Made by a program: the position numbers and the translations under genes
The notes under the pieces: generated by a model
What the model saw: only the letters and a program-made list of their open reading frames with translations
Databases searched by the model: none
What the model was told of the DNA's origin: nothing
From: a virus
DNA: 58,751 bases
Virus record (IMG/VR): IMGVR_UViG_3300046168_000001
Coordinates: 1-58,751 of that record
Strand: one strand, 5' to 3'
Part shown: positions 1-8,463 of the stretch, one piece after another
How positions within the stretch are numbered: the stretch's first letter is position 1
How the letters are laid out: each line of letters opens with the position of its first letter

Positions 1-280
1 GTCCCCAAGGTTCCTCATAGTCCTCTAACAGTACTCCTGATCGGGTAATAGTCTTAGTAAAGGGTTCTATATACCCCTTATAGATACCATTAGTAGCTCT
101 ATAAGGCTCACTGACAGCCCTTAAAGGTACAAAGAGTAGGTATAGTACCTAAAAAGCCTAGCGGCGACTGAGCGAAGAGAGAAAGACACTATAAGTATCC
201 CGAAGGGATTCAAAGACATGATTGAATGATTAAGAGTACCCTGAGTGATTGAGGGGGTACGAAAGTAATCAGGGTACTCA
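1..280. repeat. Terminal direct repeat, left copy (280 bp)
   Basis: These 280 bases recur exactly at 58472-58751. The length fits the direct terminal repeats of T7-like phages, which are made during concatemer packaging, but the overlap of a circularised assembly would look the same. The repeat holds a phage-type promoter (68-83) and a hairpin (197-209). It ends almost exactly at the far arm of an inverted repeat (234-244 with 269-279). Confidence 0.85.
68..83 (+). promoter_or_regulatory. Putative phage RNA polymerase promoter upstream of terL
   Basis: TATATACCCCTTATAG, one of six unique sites. The 3' end TATAG resembles the -4 to +1 part of T7 promoters, so initiation is predicted at G83. 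It lies inside the terminal repeat and points at terL. The assignment rests on repetition, orientation and the presence of a T7-type polymerase gene; it is inference. Confidence 0.75.
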
Positions 281-337
281 TATATATTGTTACTTTAATC
301 AGGCTTACTCAAAGACAATTAAGAGGACACAAGACAC
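84..337 (+). other. Untranslated terL leader with hairpins
   Basis: No gene is visible in this stretch. Visible structure: a stem of ATCCC (197-201) with GGGAT (205-209) around loop GAA, whose covarying relative lies at 56115-56127; and an 11-bp inverted repeat, 234-244 with 269-279. A ribosome-binding site (AGAGGA, 321-326) precedes the terL ATG. The leader may also hold packaging or processing signals. Confidence 0.6.
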
Positions 338-1990
338 ATGAACAAGAAAGAGCTATCTAAACTGCTCAAAGAAAAGCAGAGAAGGTCTAGGCTTAAGGAT
401 TATGAACATAACTTTACTAAGTTTGCAGAAGAACAAATACAAATCGTTACTAAGGACGTATCCAGGGGGTTTGTTCCATTTAAATTCAATAAAGCCCAAC
501 AGATAATTACAGAAAAATTAGAGGAACAACGGAATGCTACTGGAAAAGTTAGAGCAATTATTCTTAAAGCTAGGCAGCAGGGGATATCTACATACTGCGC
601 TGGACGAGTCTTCTGGAAGAGTTATTATACTCCCCATTCAAGATCAGTTGTCATGGCGCATGATTCGGCTACGTCAGATGCTCTATTTGCTATGTCCAAA
701 AACCTTATTAGAAACATGGAGGGAAACCTTGCACCCAATGAAATACGTAGTAATGCTAAAGAAATTATTATTAACAGTCCTGCTATGGGCGATAAAGACG
801 CTACAGCTTCCTATAGGCTTTATACAGCGGGGTCTCCAGAAGCTGGAAGAGGTACTACGCCGACTATAGCACACTGTTCTGAGGTAGCTTTCTGGCAACA
901 TGATGAGAAGATCCTAGCAGGACTCTTCCAAGGTATCTCACAGGCTGACGGTACTGAGGTTATCCTGGAGTCTACTGCTAATGGTGCTCAAGGGGAGTTT
1001 TACAGGCTCTGGAAGGGCGCTGAGATGGGGGAGAATGAATATCTACCTATCTTTCTACCGTGGTATATTACACCAGAATACACTAGAGAACCCCCAGAGA
1101 ACATGGAGTTGACAGTTGAAGAAGAAAAACTACGAGATAAACACGACCTCACAGACGGACAACTCTACTGGCGAAGACTTAAGATTGCAGAAGGAGGAGA
1201 ACTCAAGTTCAAACAAGAGTACCCCTCAACAGCTGACGAAGCGTTTATTATGTCAGGATCTAACGTCTTCAACCTGGAGCGTTTGGACGCACTAGTTCCA
1301 GAATCTTATCAAAGAAGGTCTGAGTGGGACCCTGCATCGAAGATGTTTGATGAGAATAAAGAAGGTTCTTTGTACATATACCAGTTTCCTGACTGGAATG
1401 AACCCTATGTGGTTGCTGCTGATGTAGCCTTGGGGGTTGGTCAGGACTATTCTGCTGCTGTTGTGTTAAATAAAAAGTATGAGATTGTAGCACACTATAG
1501 GAATAACAAGATTGACCCCAGTATGTGGGGTGATCTTCTGTTTTATTTAGGCCGTTATTATAATAATGCCCTATTAGCAGTAGAATCTAACAGTATGGGT
1601 ATTGCAACCCTGCAGAAACTAGACAGTACAGGCTACATAAACCTGTATAGACAGACAAAGATAGCTAATGTGTCCTCGGAAGAGGGTGTTAGGTTGGGTT
1701 TTAGAACGACATCTGCTACAAAACCAGCGATTATAGCTAATCTTAAAAACCTAATAGAGAATGAAGAGATACTTATCCCGTCTGTGCAGATAATTAAAGA
1801 ACTTAAGGACTATATTTCTACGGATACGGGTAAGACAGAAGCTGCACCCAACTGTTATGATGATTCGGTTATAGCATTAGCGATAGGTTGTGAAGTATTA
1901 CGCACACATTGGGACAGATTGGGGACTTCAAATGTTTCATGGAAACAAAAGATGTCTGGTATAGAACAACCAGAAGTAAACTGGATATAG
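338..1990 (+). CDS. terL: Terminase large subunit (packaging ATPase/nuclease)
   Basis: This is the motor that pumps DNA into the prohead and cuts the concatemer. The N-terminal ATPase half has a Walker A-like KARQQGIST (about residues 78-86) and a Walker B-like segment ending CSEVAFW (180-186). The C-terminal RNase H-fold nuclease half shows three acidic clusters: D362 in AADVALG, E416 in VESNSMG, and D508/D509 in YDDS. At 550 aa the length is normal. An AGAGGA site lies 11 nt before the ATG. It is the first gene after the terminal repeat and is driven by the promoter at 68-83. Unusually, the small-subunit candidate is about 50 kb away (51305-51709), next to it only if the genome is viewed as a concatemer with the early region between. 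Confidence 0.93.
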   Translation: MNKKELSKLLKEKQRRSRLKDYEHNFTKFAEEQIQIVTKDVSRGFVPFKFNKAQQIITEKLEEQRNATGKVRAIILKARQQGISTYCAGRVFWKSYYTPHSRSVVMAHDSATSDALFAMSKNLIRNMEGNLAPNEIRSNAKEIIINSPAMGDKDATASYRLYTAGSPEAGRGTTPTIAHCSEVAFWQHDEKILAGLFQGISQADGTEVILESTANGAQGEFYRLWKGAEMGENEYLPIFLPWYITPEYTREPPENMELTVEEEKLRDKHDLTDGQLYWRRLKIAEGGELKFKQEYPSTADEAFIMSGSNVFNLERLDALVPESYQRRSEWDPASKMFDENKEGSLYIYQFPDWNEPYVVAADVALGVGQDYSAAVVLNKKYEIVAHYRNNKIDPSMWGDLLFYLGRYYNNALLAVESNSMGIATLQKLDSTGYINLYRQTKIANVSSEEGVRLGFRTTSATKPAIIANLKNLIENEEILIPSVQIIKELKDYISTDTGKTEAAPNCYDDSVIALAIGCEVLRTHWDRLGTSNVSWKQKMSGIEQPEVNWI

Positions 1991-2006
1991 TATATACCCC
2001 TTATAG
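1991..2006 (+). promoter_or_regulatory. Putative phage RNA polymerase promoter after terL
   Basis: A second exact TATATACCCCTTATAG, starting directly after the terL stop codon. Predicted start at G2006, about 95 nt before the next gene. It gives the downstream plus-strand unit its own initiation point. Confidence 0.75.
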
Positions 2007-2014
2007 AACATAAA

Positions 2015-2081
2015 GACCCCTAAGGGTCTAAGAGATCCGCGTTGTCCTCATGCGTCCGGTGGTACGCAGCGGTATACCACC
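2015..2081 (+). other. Two leader hairpins downstream of promoter 1991
   Basis: GACCC (2015-2019) pairs with GGGTC (2024-2028). GGTGGTA (2058-2064) pairs perfectly with TACCACC (2075-2081). There is no T-run, so these are not standard terminators. They sit between the predicted start (2006) and the ribosome-binding site at about 2092. T7 transcripts are cut by RNase III at similar leader hairpins; a processing role here is inference. Confidence 0.45.
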
Positions 2082-2101
2082 ACTTATTTACGGAGGATAG
2101 T

Positions 2102-2308
2102 ATGTCAGTAGAAACATTTCTCAAATGGAAGATACTACCTCGTTTTATGATGTTGGCTAGTACAGTAATGTCTTGGCGATGTGCTGAGTGGTTTATGGAT
2201 CTTCCTGATCCAACAGGAGCACAGTCAGCTTTTGTGTCCGTAGTAATGGGCGTAATGACGGGTGTTTTTGGAATTTGGATGGGTCACGAACATAAAGGGG
2301 ACAAATAA
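2102..2308 (+). CDS. Small two-TM membrane protein (holin-like)
   Basis: A 68-aa protein with two hydrophobic segments, roughly residues 10-33 and 41-62, and a short charged tail. The ATG at 2102 follows a good GGAGGA site; an upstream in-frame extension lacks one. Size and topology fit a small class II holin or an inner-membrane early protein, but a clear holin of another family exists at 21777-22172, so the role is open. It overlaps the next gene by one base (TAATG). Confidence 0.6.
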   Translation: MSVETFLKWKILPRFMMLASTVMSWRCAEWFMDLPDPTGAQSAFVSVVMGVMTGVFGIWMGHEHKGDK

Positions 2309-3360
2309 TGCCACCAAGAAATCACAAGGATTGGAAGAAAGAACCTAATGTAGAATACATAAACTCTAGGATATATTCAGATTGGGATATATACAGCCAG
2401 GAACTAGAAACCATATTCTCTAAGGTATGGGTTCCTGTTTGCCATGAAAGCGAACTACCTGAAGACAACTGGTATCGGACCTCAACAATTGCACATACAC
2501 CAATTGCTGTAATAAAAAATAAACATGGTATTCATGTGTATAAAAACACAGGGCTTCATGGTGTATCAGGGCCAGTAGGTATTATAACTGGTAATCGACT
2601 ACATAGTGAAATAGGATACGGTGGGATGGTGTGGGCTACCCTTGATGATAACCCAACACAATCTCTAAAAGAATGGCTTAATGGATCATTTGATTGTATT
2701 ATAGATGCTATTGATGCTGAACCATTAGAGGTGTTTCATTACCACAAGGCTATTATAGATACGAATTACAAACTGTGGCATGACACTAACTCAGAGTTCT
2801 ACCACGACTTTATGCACTACTTTAATCGTGTGTCGGGGTTTAACGATGAATACTTTGCTAGAAAAAATATACCATTTGATAACGGACACGTTAATGTCAG
2901 CAGCTTCACAGTCAACTATGAGGAGTACGATGGGTTTGAGGATAGAGGAGAGCTTAGTTTCCCTAACCTTCCACCCAATCAATGGTATATGGTTGATTTG
3001 TTTCCTGGATTTAATTTTAATCTTAGGGGGAGTGCTTATAGAAGCGATAGTGTTACGCCTCTTGGACCAAACAAAGTTCTTATTGAGTTTCGTGGCTATG
3101 GTCTCAAAAGTGACTCACCAGAAGATAGGAAGACCCGTATAAACCACCACAACTCTATTTGGGGTCCATTCGGTAGAAACTTACACGAAGACCTTATTGG
3201 TGTCGCTGGTCAGGGCACAACAATGCGTCCAGGCACAGAAGATCGTTTCATACTTCATGGTCGGCATGAAAACAGAACCATACACGATGAAGTAGGCATG
3301 AGACATTATTATGAGGAGTGGGGGAAATGGATGGGGATAAATCCAAAAATAGCAGCATAA
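2308..3360 (+). CDS. Rieske-type oxygenase alpha-subunit homologue lacking the Rieske ligands (methanesulfonate monooxygenase-like)
   Basis: A 350-aa protein with the layout of ring-hydroxylating/methanesulfonate monooxygenase large subunits. The catalytic-domain iron site looks present: a helix with SEFYHDFMH (H166 and H170; spacing HxxxH rather than the usual HxxxxH) and an acidic ligand candidate, D295, in HEDLIGVAGQ. The N-terminal domain keeps the fold-like WVPV...SELP and VYKNTGLHG segments, but the CxH and CxxH pairs that hold the [2Fe-2S] cluster are missing: the first position reads TGLH (81-84) and the second pair is absent. Classic Rieske electron transfer therefore seems impossible. 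From memory, phage HMO-2011 carries a methanesulfonate monooxygenase-like gene. It may be an altered-function auxiliary metabolic gene or a structural exaptation. It starts at a TAATG overlap. Confidence 0.75.
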   Translation: MPPRNHKDWKKEPNVEYINSRIYSDWDIYSQELETIFSKVWVPVCHESELPEDNWYRTSTIAHTPIAVIKNKHGIHVYKNTGLHGVSGPVGIITGNRLHSEIGYGGMVWATLDDNPTQSLKEWLNGSFDCIIDAIDAEPLEVFHYHKAIIDTNYKLWHDTNSEFYHDFMHYFNRVSGFNDEYFARKNIPFDNGHVNVSSFTVNYEEYDGFEDRGELSFPNLPPNQWYMVDLFPGFNFNLRGSAYRSDSVTPLGPNKVLIEFRGYGLKSDSPEDRKTRINHHNSIWGPFGRNLHEDLIGVAGQGTTMRPGTEDRFILHGRHENRTIHDEVGMRHYYEEWGKWMGINPKIAA

Positions 3361-3554
3361 AACCAGTAGCTTTAGAAGTAGGTGAAAATAGTTTTGAGCT
3401 TGTGTTACGTATATTAGGTAATGAGTTTATAGCAATACGAATAGGATCAACAAACTTTAGTGGTAAACTAATAGCAGGTGGTGTCTTATTACTTTTCTTT
3501 ACGTTTATGCTTCTGGAGGTATTTGGCCTGTCAAGGATTATGGGAGTTGAGTAA
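3327..3554 (+). CDS. Small single-TM protein
   Basis: 75 aa from the ATG at 3327, with GAGGAG eight bases upstream; a GTG at 3318 is a weaker choice. A soluble N-terminal part of about 45 residues is followed by one hydrophobic segment (LIAGGVLLLFFTFMLLEVFG). It overlaps the oxygenase 3' end by 34 nt and ends at a one-base overlap with the next gene. Function not recognised; membrane location is likely. Confidence 0.65.
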   Translation: MDGDKSKNSSIKPVALEVGENSFELVLRILGNEFIAIRIGSTNFSGKLIAGGVLLLFFTFMLLEVFGLSRIMGVE

Positions 3555-3952
3555 TGCCCACCAGAGTCAATGAAAATACAGAAGTAGCTTTACCATTACG
3601 AAATATTATAAGCATGGTAGCAGCAGCTAGTGTTGCAACATGGGCGTACTTTGGAATTATAGAACGTCTTAATCAAATGGAAACAAACGTAACCATGATG
3701 GAAGCAGACGTAGGTCAGAACACAGAGTTTCGTATTAAATGGCCTCGTGGTGACATGGGAAGTCTACCCGCAGATAGTGAACAATATATGCTTATTGAAC
3801 ACCTTGCGGGAGAGTTAGAAAAACTACAAACCGATATTGAAAGTGGTAAGGCTCCGTATGATCAACAACAAAAGTTGACTTTAGAGTTCTATGAAAAACG
3901 AATAACTAGCTTAGAAGAAAACATAGAAAAACTAAGAAACGGAGATAAGTAA
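3554..3952 (+). CDS. N-terminal TM, coiled-coil protein (i-spanin-like topology)
   Basis: 132 aa. One hydrophobic segment at about residues 16-35, then a long charged helical region (from about ERLNQMETN to the C-terminus). This is the topology of Rz-type inner-membrane spanins, but no sequence signature proves that. It overlaps both neighbours by one base, so it is translated as part of a coupled membrane-protein cluster (2102-4161). Confidence 0.6.
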   Translation: MPTRVNENTEVALPLRNIISMVAAASVATWAYFGIIERLNQMETNVTMMEADVGQNTEFRIKWPRGDMGSLPADSEQYMLIEHLAGELEKLQTDIESGKAPYDQQQKLTLEFYEKRITSLEENIEKLRNGDK

Positions 3953-4161
3953 TGAAAGAAACTCTTTTCGTTCTATTCTTAACATTAGGTGGGGAACCTA
4001 TAGAATGGACACCTCATTTTTCCCTAAAGGATTGCTTAAGTATAAAACGAAAAATTGATCGTCTTTCAAAATCAGGTCACTTATACAGTTGTAAAAAAGA
4101 AACTGTGACTCTGGAACAAGATGGTGATAAATACGTTATAGTGGATTTTATAAATGAGTAG
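3952..4161 (+). CDS. Small secreted-type protein with two cysteines
   Basis: 69 aa with a short hydrophobic N-terminus (MKETLFVLFLTL) resembling a weak signal peptide, then a soluble part with two cysteines about 20 residues apart that could form a disulfide. Similar layouts occur in small exported phage proteins. It overlaps the upstream gene by one base and the DUF1289 gene by eight. Exact role unknown. Confidence 0.55.
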   Translation: MKETLFVLFLTLGGEPIEWTPHFSLKDCLSIKRKIDRLSKSGHLYSCKKETVTLEQDGDKYVIVDFINE

Positions 4162-4312
4162 CCCATGTGTTGGTGTTTGTAGATTAGATAGCGAAGATAA
4201 ATATTGTGTTGGATGTGGACGAACAACCGATCAAATAAGAGATTATTATTTGGATGGACTAAAAAATGGTACACATACCTTATACTCAACCCAAAAGAAA
4301 AAGAAAACCTAA
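4154..4312 (+). CDS. DUF1289-type cysteine-rich miniprotein
   Basis: 52 aa. The N-terminal pattern PCVGVCRLD followed by YCVGCGRTTDQI is the DUF1289 signature: four cysteines in two pairs, probably binding a metal. DUF1289 proteins are common in Proteobacteria and their phages; the function is unknown. The ATG at 4154 lies inside the end of the preceding gene. The C-terminus is very lysine-rich. Confidence 0.7.
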   Translation: MSSPCVGVCRLDSEDKYCVGCGRTTDQIRDYYLDGLKNGTHTLYSTQKKKKT

Positions 4313-4372
4313 AGAATACAAAAGCCCTATTGTGTGGTGGAACAGTGTTCGTTATAGTAATGGAGAATTGTC

Positions 4373-4651
4373 ATGTCAATCGAAAAAGCAGGAGAAACCT
4401 TCTCCGGTTACAACAAACCAAAGCGAACCCCTAACCACCCCAAAAAATCCCACGCTGTCCTTGCGAGGTCGGGTGGTAAAGAAAAACTAATACGGTTTGG
4501 TGAAAAAGGTGCGAGTACTGCAGGTAAACCAAAGGCTGGTGAATCTAGGCGTATGAAAATGAAACGTAAATCTTTTAAGGCTCGTCATGCTAAAAACATT
4601 GCTCGTGGTCCTTTAAGCGCAGCATATTGGGCTAATAAGGTTAAATGGTAG
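4373..4651 (+). CDS. Conserved small basic phage protein
   Basis: 92 aa, strongly basic. The core EKLIRFGEKGASTAGKPK and the end (KARHAKNIARGPLSAAYWANK) match a family I recall from many marine T4-like and T7-like phages, often next to capsid or terminase genes. Function unknown. A GGAG site (4363) precedes the ATG. It is the first of four consecutive small basic or charged proteins upstream of the portal. Confidence 0.75.
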   Translation: MSIEKAGETFSGYNKPKRTPNHPKKSHAVLARSGGKEKLIRFGEKGASTAGKPKAGESRRMKMKRKSFKARHAKNIARGPLSAAYWANKVKW

Positions 4652-4884
4652 ATATGGAGGATAAATTGCTAGAAGCTGTTCGTAAACACGCAGAGGGTCA
4701 TGTGGCTAAGCACGTGGCAAATATTGAGGTCTATTTAGATAATCCTGTTGGTATTGGTGAACATAGTGATATTATTGATGCTATTGAAACTGAGTTAAGT
4801 CATATGGCTAAATGGCATGAAAAATTAGAAATGATTGACATATATATCACGGAGGTAAAGGATGGCTGTAAATGCGGCAGGTAA
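4645..4884 (+). CDS. Conserved small acidic helical phage protein
   Basis: 79 aa, rich in His and acidic residues (KHAEGHVAKHVANIEVYLDN, then EHSDIIDAIETEL), predicted all-helical. The start overlaps the previous stop; AAGG sits just upstream. An ATG at 4654 is an alternative. The last residues overlap the next gene by 23 nt. The family is familiar from marine phages but has no function I can name. Confidence 0.65.
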   Translation: MVDMEDKLLEAVRKHAEGHVAKHVANIEVYLDNPVGIGEHSDIIDAIETELSHMAKWHEKLEMIDIYITEVKDGCKCGR

Positions 4885-5029
4885 CTACACAAAACCGACA
4901 ATGCGTAAAAACTTGTTTAATAAAATTAAAGCAGGTAGTAAAGGAGGTCGTCCAGGCCAATGGTCGGCGCGAAAGGCGCAAATGCTTGCTAAACAGTATA
5001 AAGCAAATGGTGGAGGCTATAGAGACTAA
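4862..5029 (+). CDS. Conserved small basic phage protein (TKPTMRK/GRPGQWSARKAQ family)
   Basis: 55 aa. The pattern NYTKPTMRKNLFNKIKAG followed by GGRPGQWSARKAQMLAKQYK and a GGGYRD end is highly conserved in many marine phages and is easy to recognise, though uncharacterised. A GGAGG site lies about 6 nt before the ATG. It ends at a one-base overlap with the next gene. Confidence 0.8.
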   Translation: MAVNAAGNYTKPTMRKNLFNKIKAGSKGGRPGQWSARKAQMLAKQYKANGGGYRD

Positions 5030-5283
5030 TGCCAAAAAAACCGTCACAAAAGAGCCTAAGCAAATGGACTTCTCAGAAGTGGCGAACCAAAAGTGGTAAA
5101 AACTCTACTCAAGGTCCGTTGGCTACTGGAGAACGTTATATGCCAGCTTCAGCTGTGGCTAGTCTTACGCCAGCAGAACACGCTGCTACCACTAGGGCTA
5201 AGAGAAAAGCTACAAAAGCAGGAAAACAATTTAGTAAACAACCTAAAAAGGTTGCAAACAAAGTAAAACGACATAGAACGTAA
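5029..5283 (+). CDS. DUF5872-like small basic protein
   Basis: 84 aa, very basic. Segments KSLSKWTSQKWRTKSGK, TQGPLATGERYMP and KAGKQFSKQPKKVANKVKR match the DUF5872 family as I remember it, which is found in marine phages and some bacteria. Its charge suggests nucleic-acid contact, but no activity is known. Translationally coupled to the previous gene (TAATG). Confidence 0.75.
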   Translation: MPKKPSQKSLSKWTSQKWRTKSGKNSTQGPLATGERYMPASAVASLTPAEHAATTRAKRKATKAGKQFSKQPKKVANKVKRHRT

Positions 5284-5298
5284 ACCCAGGAGTGGTAA

Positions 5299-5439
5299 AT
5301 GTCTAGATTTGTACAAGAAACACATAAACAAAAAGATGCTAAAAAACCTCAGCCAAAGTTACCTAAGGCTGGTTCTTATGATTTAAAAGCTTTAGAGAAA
5401 GCTAAGCCTATTTATTCAGGCACTGGAGGGAAACGATAA
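5299..5439 (+). CDS. Small hypothetical protein before portal
   Basis: 46 aa, Lys/Pro-rich (SRFVQETHKQKDAKKPQPK...). AGGAG lies 7 nt upstream of the ATG and the stop overlaps the portal start by one base, so it belongs to the same translational chain. No family recognised. It may be a short head-assembly accessory. Confidence 0.6.
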   Translation: MSRFVQETHKQKDAKKPQPKLPKAGSYDLKALEKAKPIYSGTGGKR

Positions 5440-7631
5440 TGGAACCCGAAGGATATAAAGAGGTTGTTAGTGATGAACAACTGATTAGCATGATAGAGTC
5501 TGGTGTACAGAACTCTACAGGCGATTGGTTAAATTCATCTGAACTAGCAAGAGAAAGATTAAAAGCTACCTACGAATATGCTGGAGTGGCTGACTACCAC
5601 TTATCACCTCAAGGTGTTAGTACAATTGTAGATACCTCTACAACAGAAGTAGTCGAAGCTTATACAGCCGTATTATCTGACTTGTTTCTTACAAATAAAA
5701 GACTAGCAAGGTTTATGCCTTGGGACAGTTCTCCTGCAGCAATTCAAGCTGCTAAAGATGCTTCTGATATAACTAACTATTGTTTGTTTAAAAAAAATAA
5801 TGGGTGGGAACTTATTCAACAATGGATGAAAGCAGCCTTACTGTGGAAGAATGCTGTGTGCCGTTGGGGGTATGTTGAAGATTACGATTATGTATTTGAA
5901 GAATACGAAAAGATTAGTCAACCAAATCTAGATAAACTATTATCAGAAGATAATGTTGAAATTGTTGGTGATCTAGAGTTTGAAAATGAGTTTCAATCAA
6001 CTGACTCTATAACTGAACAAAACGTAGAACTTATGTACGTTGATGTTCGTATTCGTAAACGTATTAATAAGTCTCGTGTTAAAGTGGAACTGGTCCCACC
6101 AGAAAACTTTCGTATATCAAGAGATGCTACCTGCATAACTGATGCAGCATTTGTTGGTATGCAAACAGAAATGACACGCTCAGAGATCCGTAAATACTAT
6201 CCTGAAATGGCTGACAGTATTGATGCCTGGGATGAACTTGGTGATGATACGTGGTCTGGTAGTTTAAAATACTCTCAAGATATTGCAGCACGTAAACAAG
6301 TTACAGGACAAGAGTATACTCAAGGATCCTTGCAGCAAGAAACCACACCGCTAGAGGCTAATCGTGAAGTAGCTGTTACAGAGTGCTGGATGCATGTTGA
6401 TCGTGATGGTGATGGTATTGCAGAGTTAAAACATTTTATTATAGCGGGTTCTCACATCTTATATGAAGAAGATTGTGATGAAGTCCCAATGGCTTCTATT
6501 GTTCCTATTGATATTCCATTTGAATTTTATGGTTTATCAATGGCAGATTTTACACGTAGTTCTACACTGGCATCGACCGCCATCCTACGTGGCTTTGTAG
6601 AGAATACATACCTCACTAACTATTCGCCTAAACTGGCTGATCCAAATGTGGTAGACTTCTCTGCATTGCAAAATATGAAGCCTAAACAGATTATACCAAC
6701 TAATGGTAGTCCTGTGGGTGCTGTTCAACAGTTACCTCCTGAGACAATCTCAACAGGTACAGTACCATTGCTTGAACATCTGCAAATGATTAAAGAACAA
6801 GCTACTGGTATGTCTAAAGCTGCTCAAGGTCTTAATGATACACTCTATGTGTCAGGAAACTCTGAGCAAAAACTATCAGCGGTTCAATCTGCCGCACAAA
6901 AACGTATTCAACATATTGCTCGTAGATTTGCTGAGACAGGGTTTAAACGTCTTTTGTCTGGTATTTATTCTACAATGCGTAGTAATATGAAAGGCAATAT
7001 AGATTACAATATTGCAGGTGCATTTAAATCTATTAATATGCAAAACCTACCTTCAACTATGGACTTAGAAGTTTTGTTAGATATTGGTGAAAATTCTAAT
7101 TCTTCATTAATAGGAAAGTATAGTCGTATTGCTGGAGAAATCCTCCCTGGACTAGCACAACAAGGTGCAGGTATGATTGTAAAACCAGAAGCCCCAGCTA
7201 TCCTTGCTACTAAACTTATTGAAGCAATGGATATAGATAGTAATGACTTCTTGCAAGATTACAATACAGACGACTTTAAACAAAAGGCAGCACAGGCTAT
7301 TCAAAGCCAACAACAAAAAGCTCAAGCAGAACAAGCATTGCAACAACGTAAGGTTGAGGCAGAAGCTGCTTTATCAGAAGCAAACGTTGTTTATACAGGT
7401 GCTCAAACTAAAAACACTATGGATGATAATGCAAAACAACTTGCAGTATCAATTGATAAACACTTTCAAGAATGGGCAGATCTTCAAATTAGAGCAACTA
7501 AAGAGGGTGCAGAGTTACCAGAACATCCTGGTTATGACCAGATTATTATGTTAGCTAGGCAAATCCTAAGCCCACCTCAACAACAGCCACAACCACAGAT
7601 GGGACCACAGGGACCTCAGGAGATAAGATAA
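5439..7631 (+). CDS. Portal (head-tail connector) protein
   Basis: 730 aa. Twelve copies would form the DNA gate at the capsid vertex and nucleate prohead assembly. The N-terminal two-thirds show typical podovirus portal features: a helical start, a long alpha/beta wing, and segments such as PPENFRISRDA and CWMHVDRDGDGIAELKHF, which is the common phage-portal pattern. The C-terminus is a Gln-rich helical barrel (roughly residues 610-730, e.g. QSQQQKAQAEQALQQRK). Position ahead of scaffold and capsid genes is standard. The start is coupled to the previous stop. Confidence 0.9.
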   Translation: MEPEGYKEVVSDEQLISMIESGVQNSTGDWLNSSELARERLKATYEYAGVADYHLSPQGVSTIVDTSTTEVVEAYTAVLSDLFLTNKRLARFMPWDSSPAAIQAAKDASDITNYCLFKKNNGWELIQQWMKAALLWKNAVCRWGYVEDYDYVFEEYEKISQPNLDKLLSEDNVEIVGDLEFENEFQSTDSITEQNVELMYVDVRIRKRINKSRVKVELVPPENFRISRDATCITDAAFVGMQTEMTRSEIRKYYPEMADSIDAWDELGDDTWSGSLKYSQDIAARKQVTGQEYTQGSLQQETTPLEANREVAVTECWMHVDRDGDGIAELKHFIIAGSHILYEEDCDEVPMASIVPIDIPFEFYGLSMADFTRSSTLASTAILRGFVENTYLTNYSPKLADPNVVDFSALQNMKPKQIIPTNGSPVGAVQQLPPETISTGTVPLLEHLQMIKEQATGMSKAAQGLNDTLYVSGNSEQKLSAVQSAAQKRIQHIARRFAETGFKRLLSGIYSTMRSNMKGNIDYNIAGAFKSINMQNLPSTMDLEVLLDIGENSNSSLIGKYSRIAGEILPGLAQQGAGMIVKPEAPAILATKLIEAMDIDSNDFLQDYNTDDFKQKAAQAIQSQQQKAQAEQALQQRKVEAEAALSEANVVYTGAQTKNTMDDNAKQLAVSIDKHFQEWADLQIRATKEGAELPEHPGYDQIIMLARQILSPPQQQPQPQMGPQGPQEIR

Positions 7632-7934
7632 ATGGCACATTCGACTATTAGTAAACTTGGTGTAGGAGGAACTCAGGCAGGAACTGCAGTAACAAGCACT
7701 TCAGGAAATAAAACAGTTGTATTTACAAATGAAACAGACTCTGTAATTACACTTGATCTTAAATGCGCTGGCTCAATTAACGCAGCTGATAAAGGCATTA
7801 AGGTTCCAGCCAAAGAATTTCTTAATTACACACATGTTGGTGGACACGGTGCTTGTGTAATGGAAAATGTTAAAACAGCACACGGTACAGCTGCTCAAAC
7901 TGATGAGCGTATCTATATCCACCATCGTGTGTAA
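7632..7934 (+). CDS. Hypothetical beta-rich virion-type protein
   Basis: 100 aa, rich in Thr, Val and Gly, with alternating hydrophobic strands (KTVVFTNETDSVITLDLK). It begins directly after the portal stop. Its place between portal and scaffold suggests a head decoration or accessory protein. No family recognised. Confidence 0.6.
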   Translation: MAHSTISKLGVGGTQAGTAVTSTSGNKTVVFTNETDSVITLDLKCAGSINAADKGIKVPAKEFLNYTHVGGHGACVMENVKTAHGTAAQTDERIYIHHRV

Positions 7935-7937
7935 GTA

Positions 7938-8273
7938 ATGGATAAGTATCGTAAGACAGCTGAGAAGAAGCTGGGAAACGAGAAATCATATGGTAATCAT
8001 AAAATTCATCCCGAAGAACTAGCAAGGCAAGCTCATGTTAAAGGGCACTTTGCAGCTAGAGAACGGGATGAGTTTTTTGATGAAGTATACGGTGAAGTTT
8101 TAATTGATTTCTTTTTAGAATGGTTAAAAACAGAACCGCATGAGACTAAATCTCGTGAGTTTCTCTACAGTTCTGCTATGGCACTAGGAAGTGTTAAGGA
8201 GAAAATGATGAACTTTGAGATGTACGGAAAAAATATTCCGCACCTACAGGAGGACAACAATGAGAACAATTGA
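7938..8273 (+). CDS. Hypothetical helical protein of the head module
   Basis: 111 aa, charged and helical, with an aromatic core (RERDEFFDEVYGEVLIDFFLEWL). Similar proteins sit beside portal genes in other podoviruses as I recall, without assigned function. The 3' end overlaps the next gene by 14 nt. Confidence 0.6.
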   Translation: MDKYRKTAEKKLGNEKSYGNHKIHPEELARQAHVKGHFAARERDEFFDEVYGEVLIDFFLEWLKTEPHETKSREFLYSSAMALGSVKEKMMNFEMYGKNIPHLQEDNNENN

Positions 8274-8463
8274 TATTGATGCTCTTATAAATAACTACAA
8301 AGAGATGATTAATACGTTAGAATACGATTCTATGCGTAGTGCAGGTAAAGCAAAACTAAATTCTGAAAAACTTATACACATGCACTCGCTTGTTAATCAC
8401 TATTCTAAAATAAAAAATTCTGAAAAGGCTAGTCCTAAAAAGGAGATAGCAAATGGAAAGTAA
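8260..8463 (+). CDS. Small hypothetical helical protein
   Basis: 67 aa. The start at 8260 is fixed by AGGAGG at 8248-8253; an upstream in-frame extension has no such site. Short predicted helices and a Lys-rich end; no recognised family. It overlaps the scaffold start by 11 nt. Confidence 0.6.
   Translation: MRTIDIDALINNYKEMINTLEYDSMRSAGKAKLNSEKLIHMHSLVNHYSKIKNSEKASPKKEIANGK

Noticed and set aside
4266-4490. Plus-strand 74-aa frame overlapping the conserved basic gene at 4373
   Set aside because: It would overlap two supported genes over most of its length and has no clear ribosome-binding site. Its first part (PKRKRKPKEYKSPIVWWN) is mildly protein-like, so it is not fully excluded.
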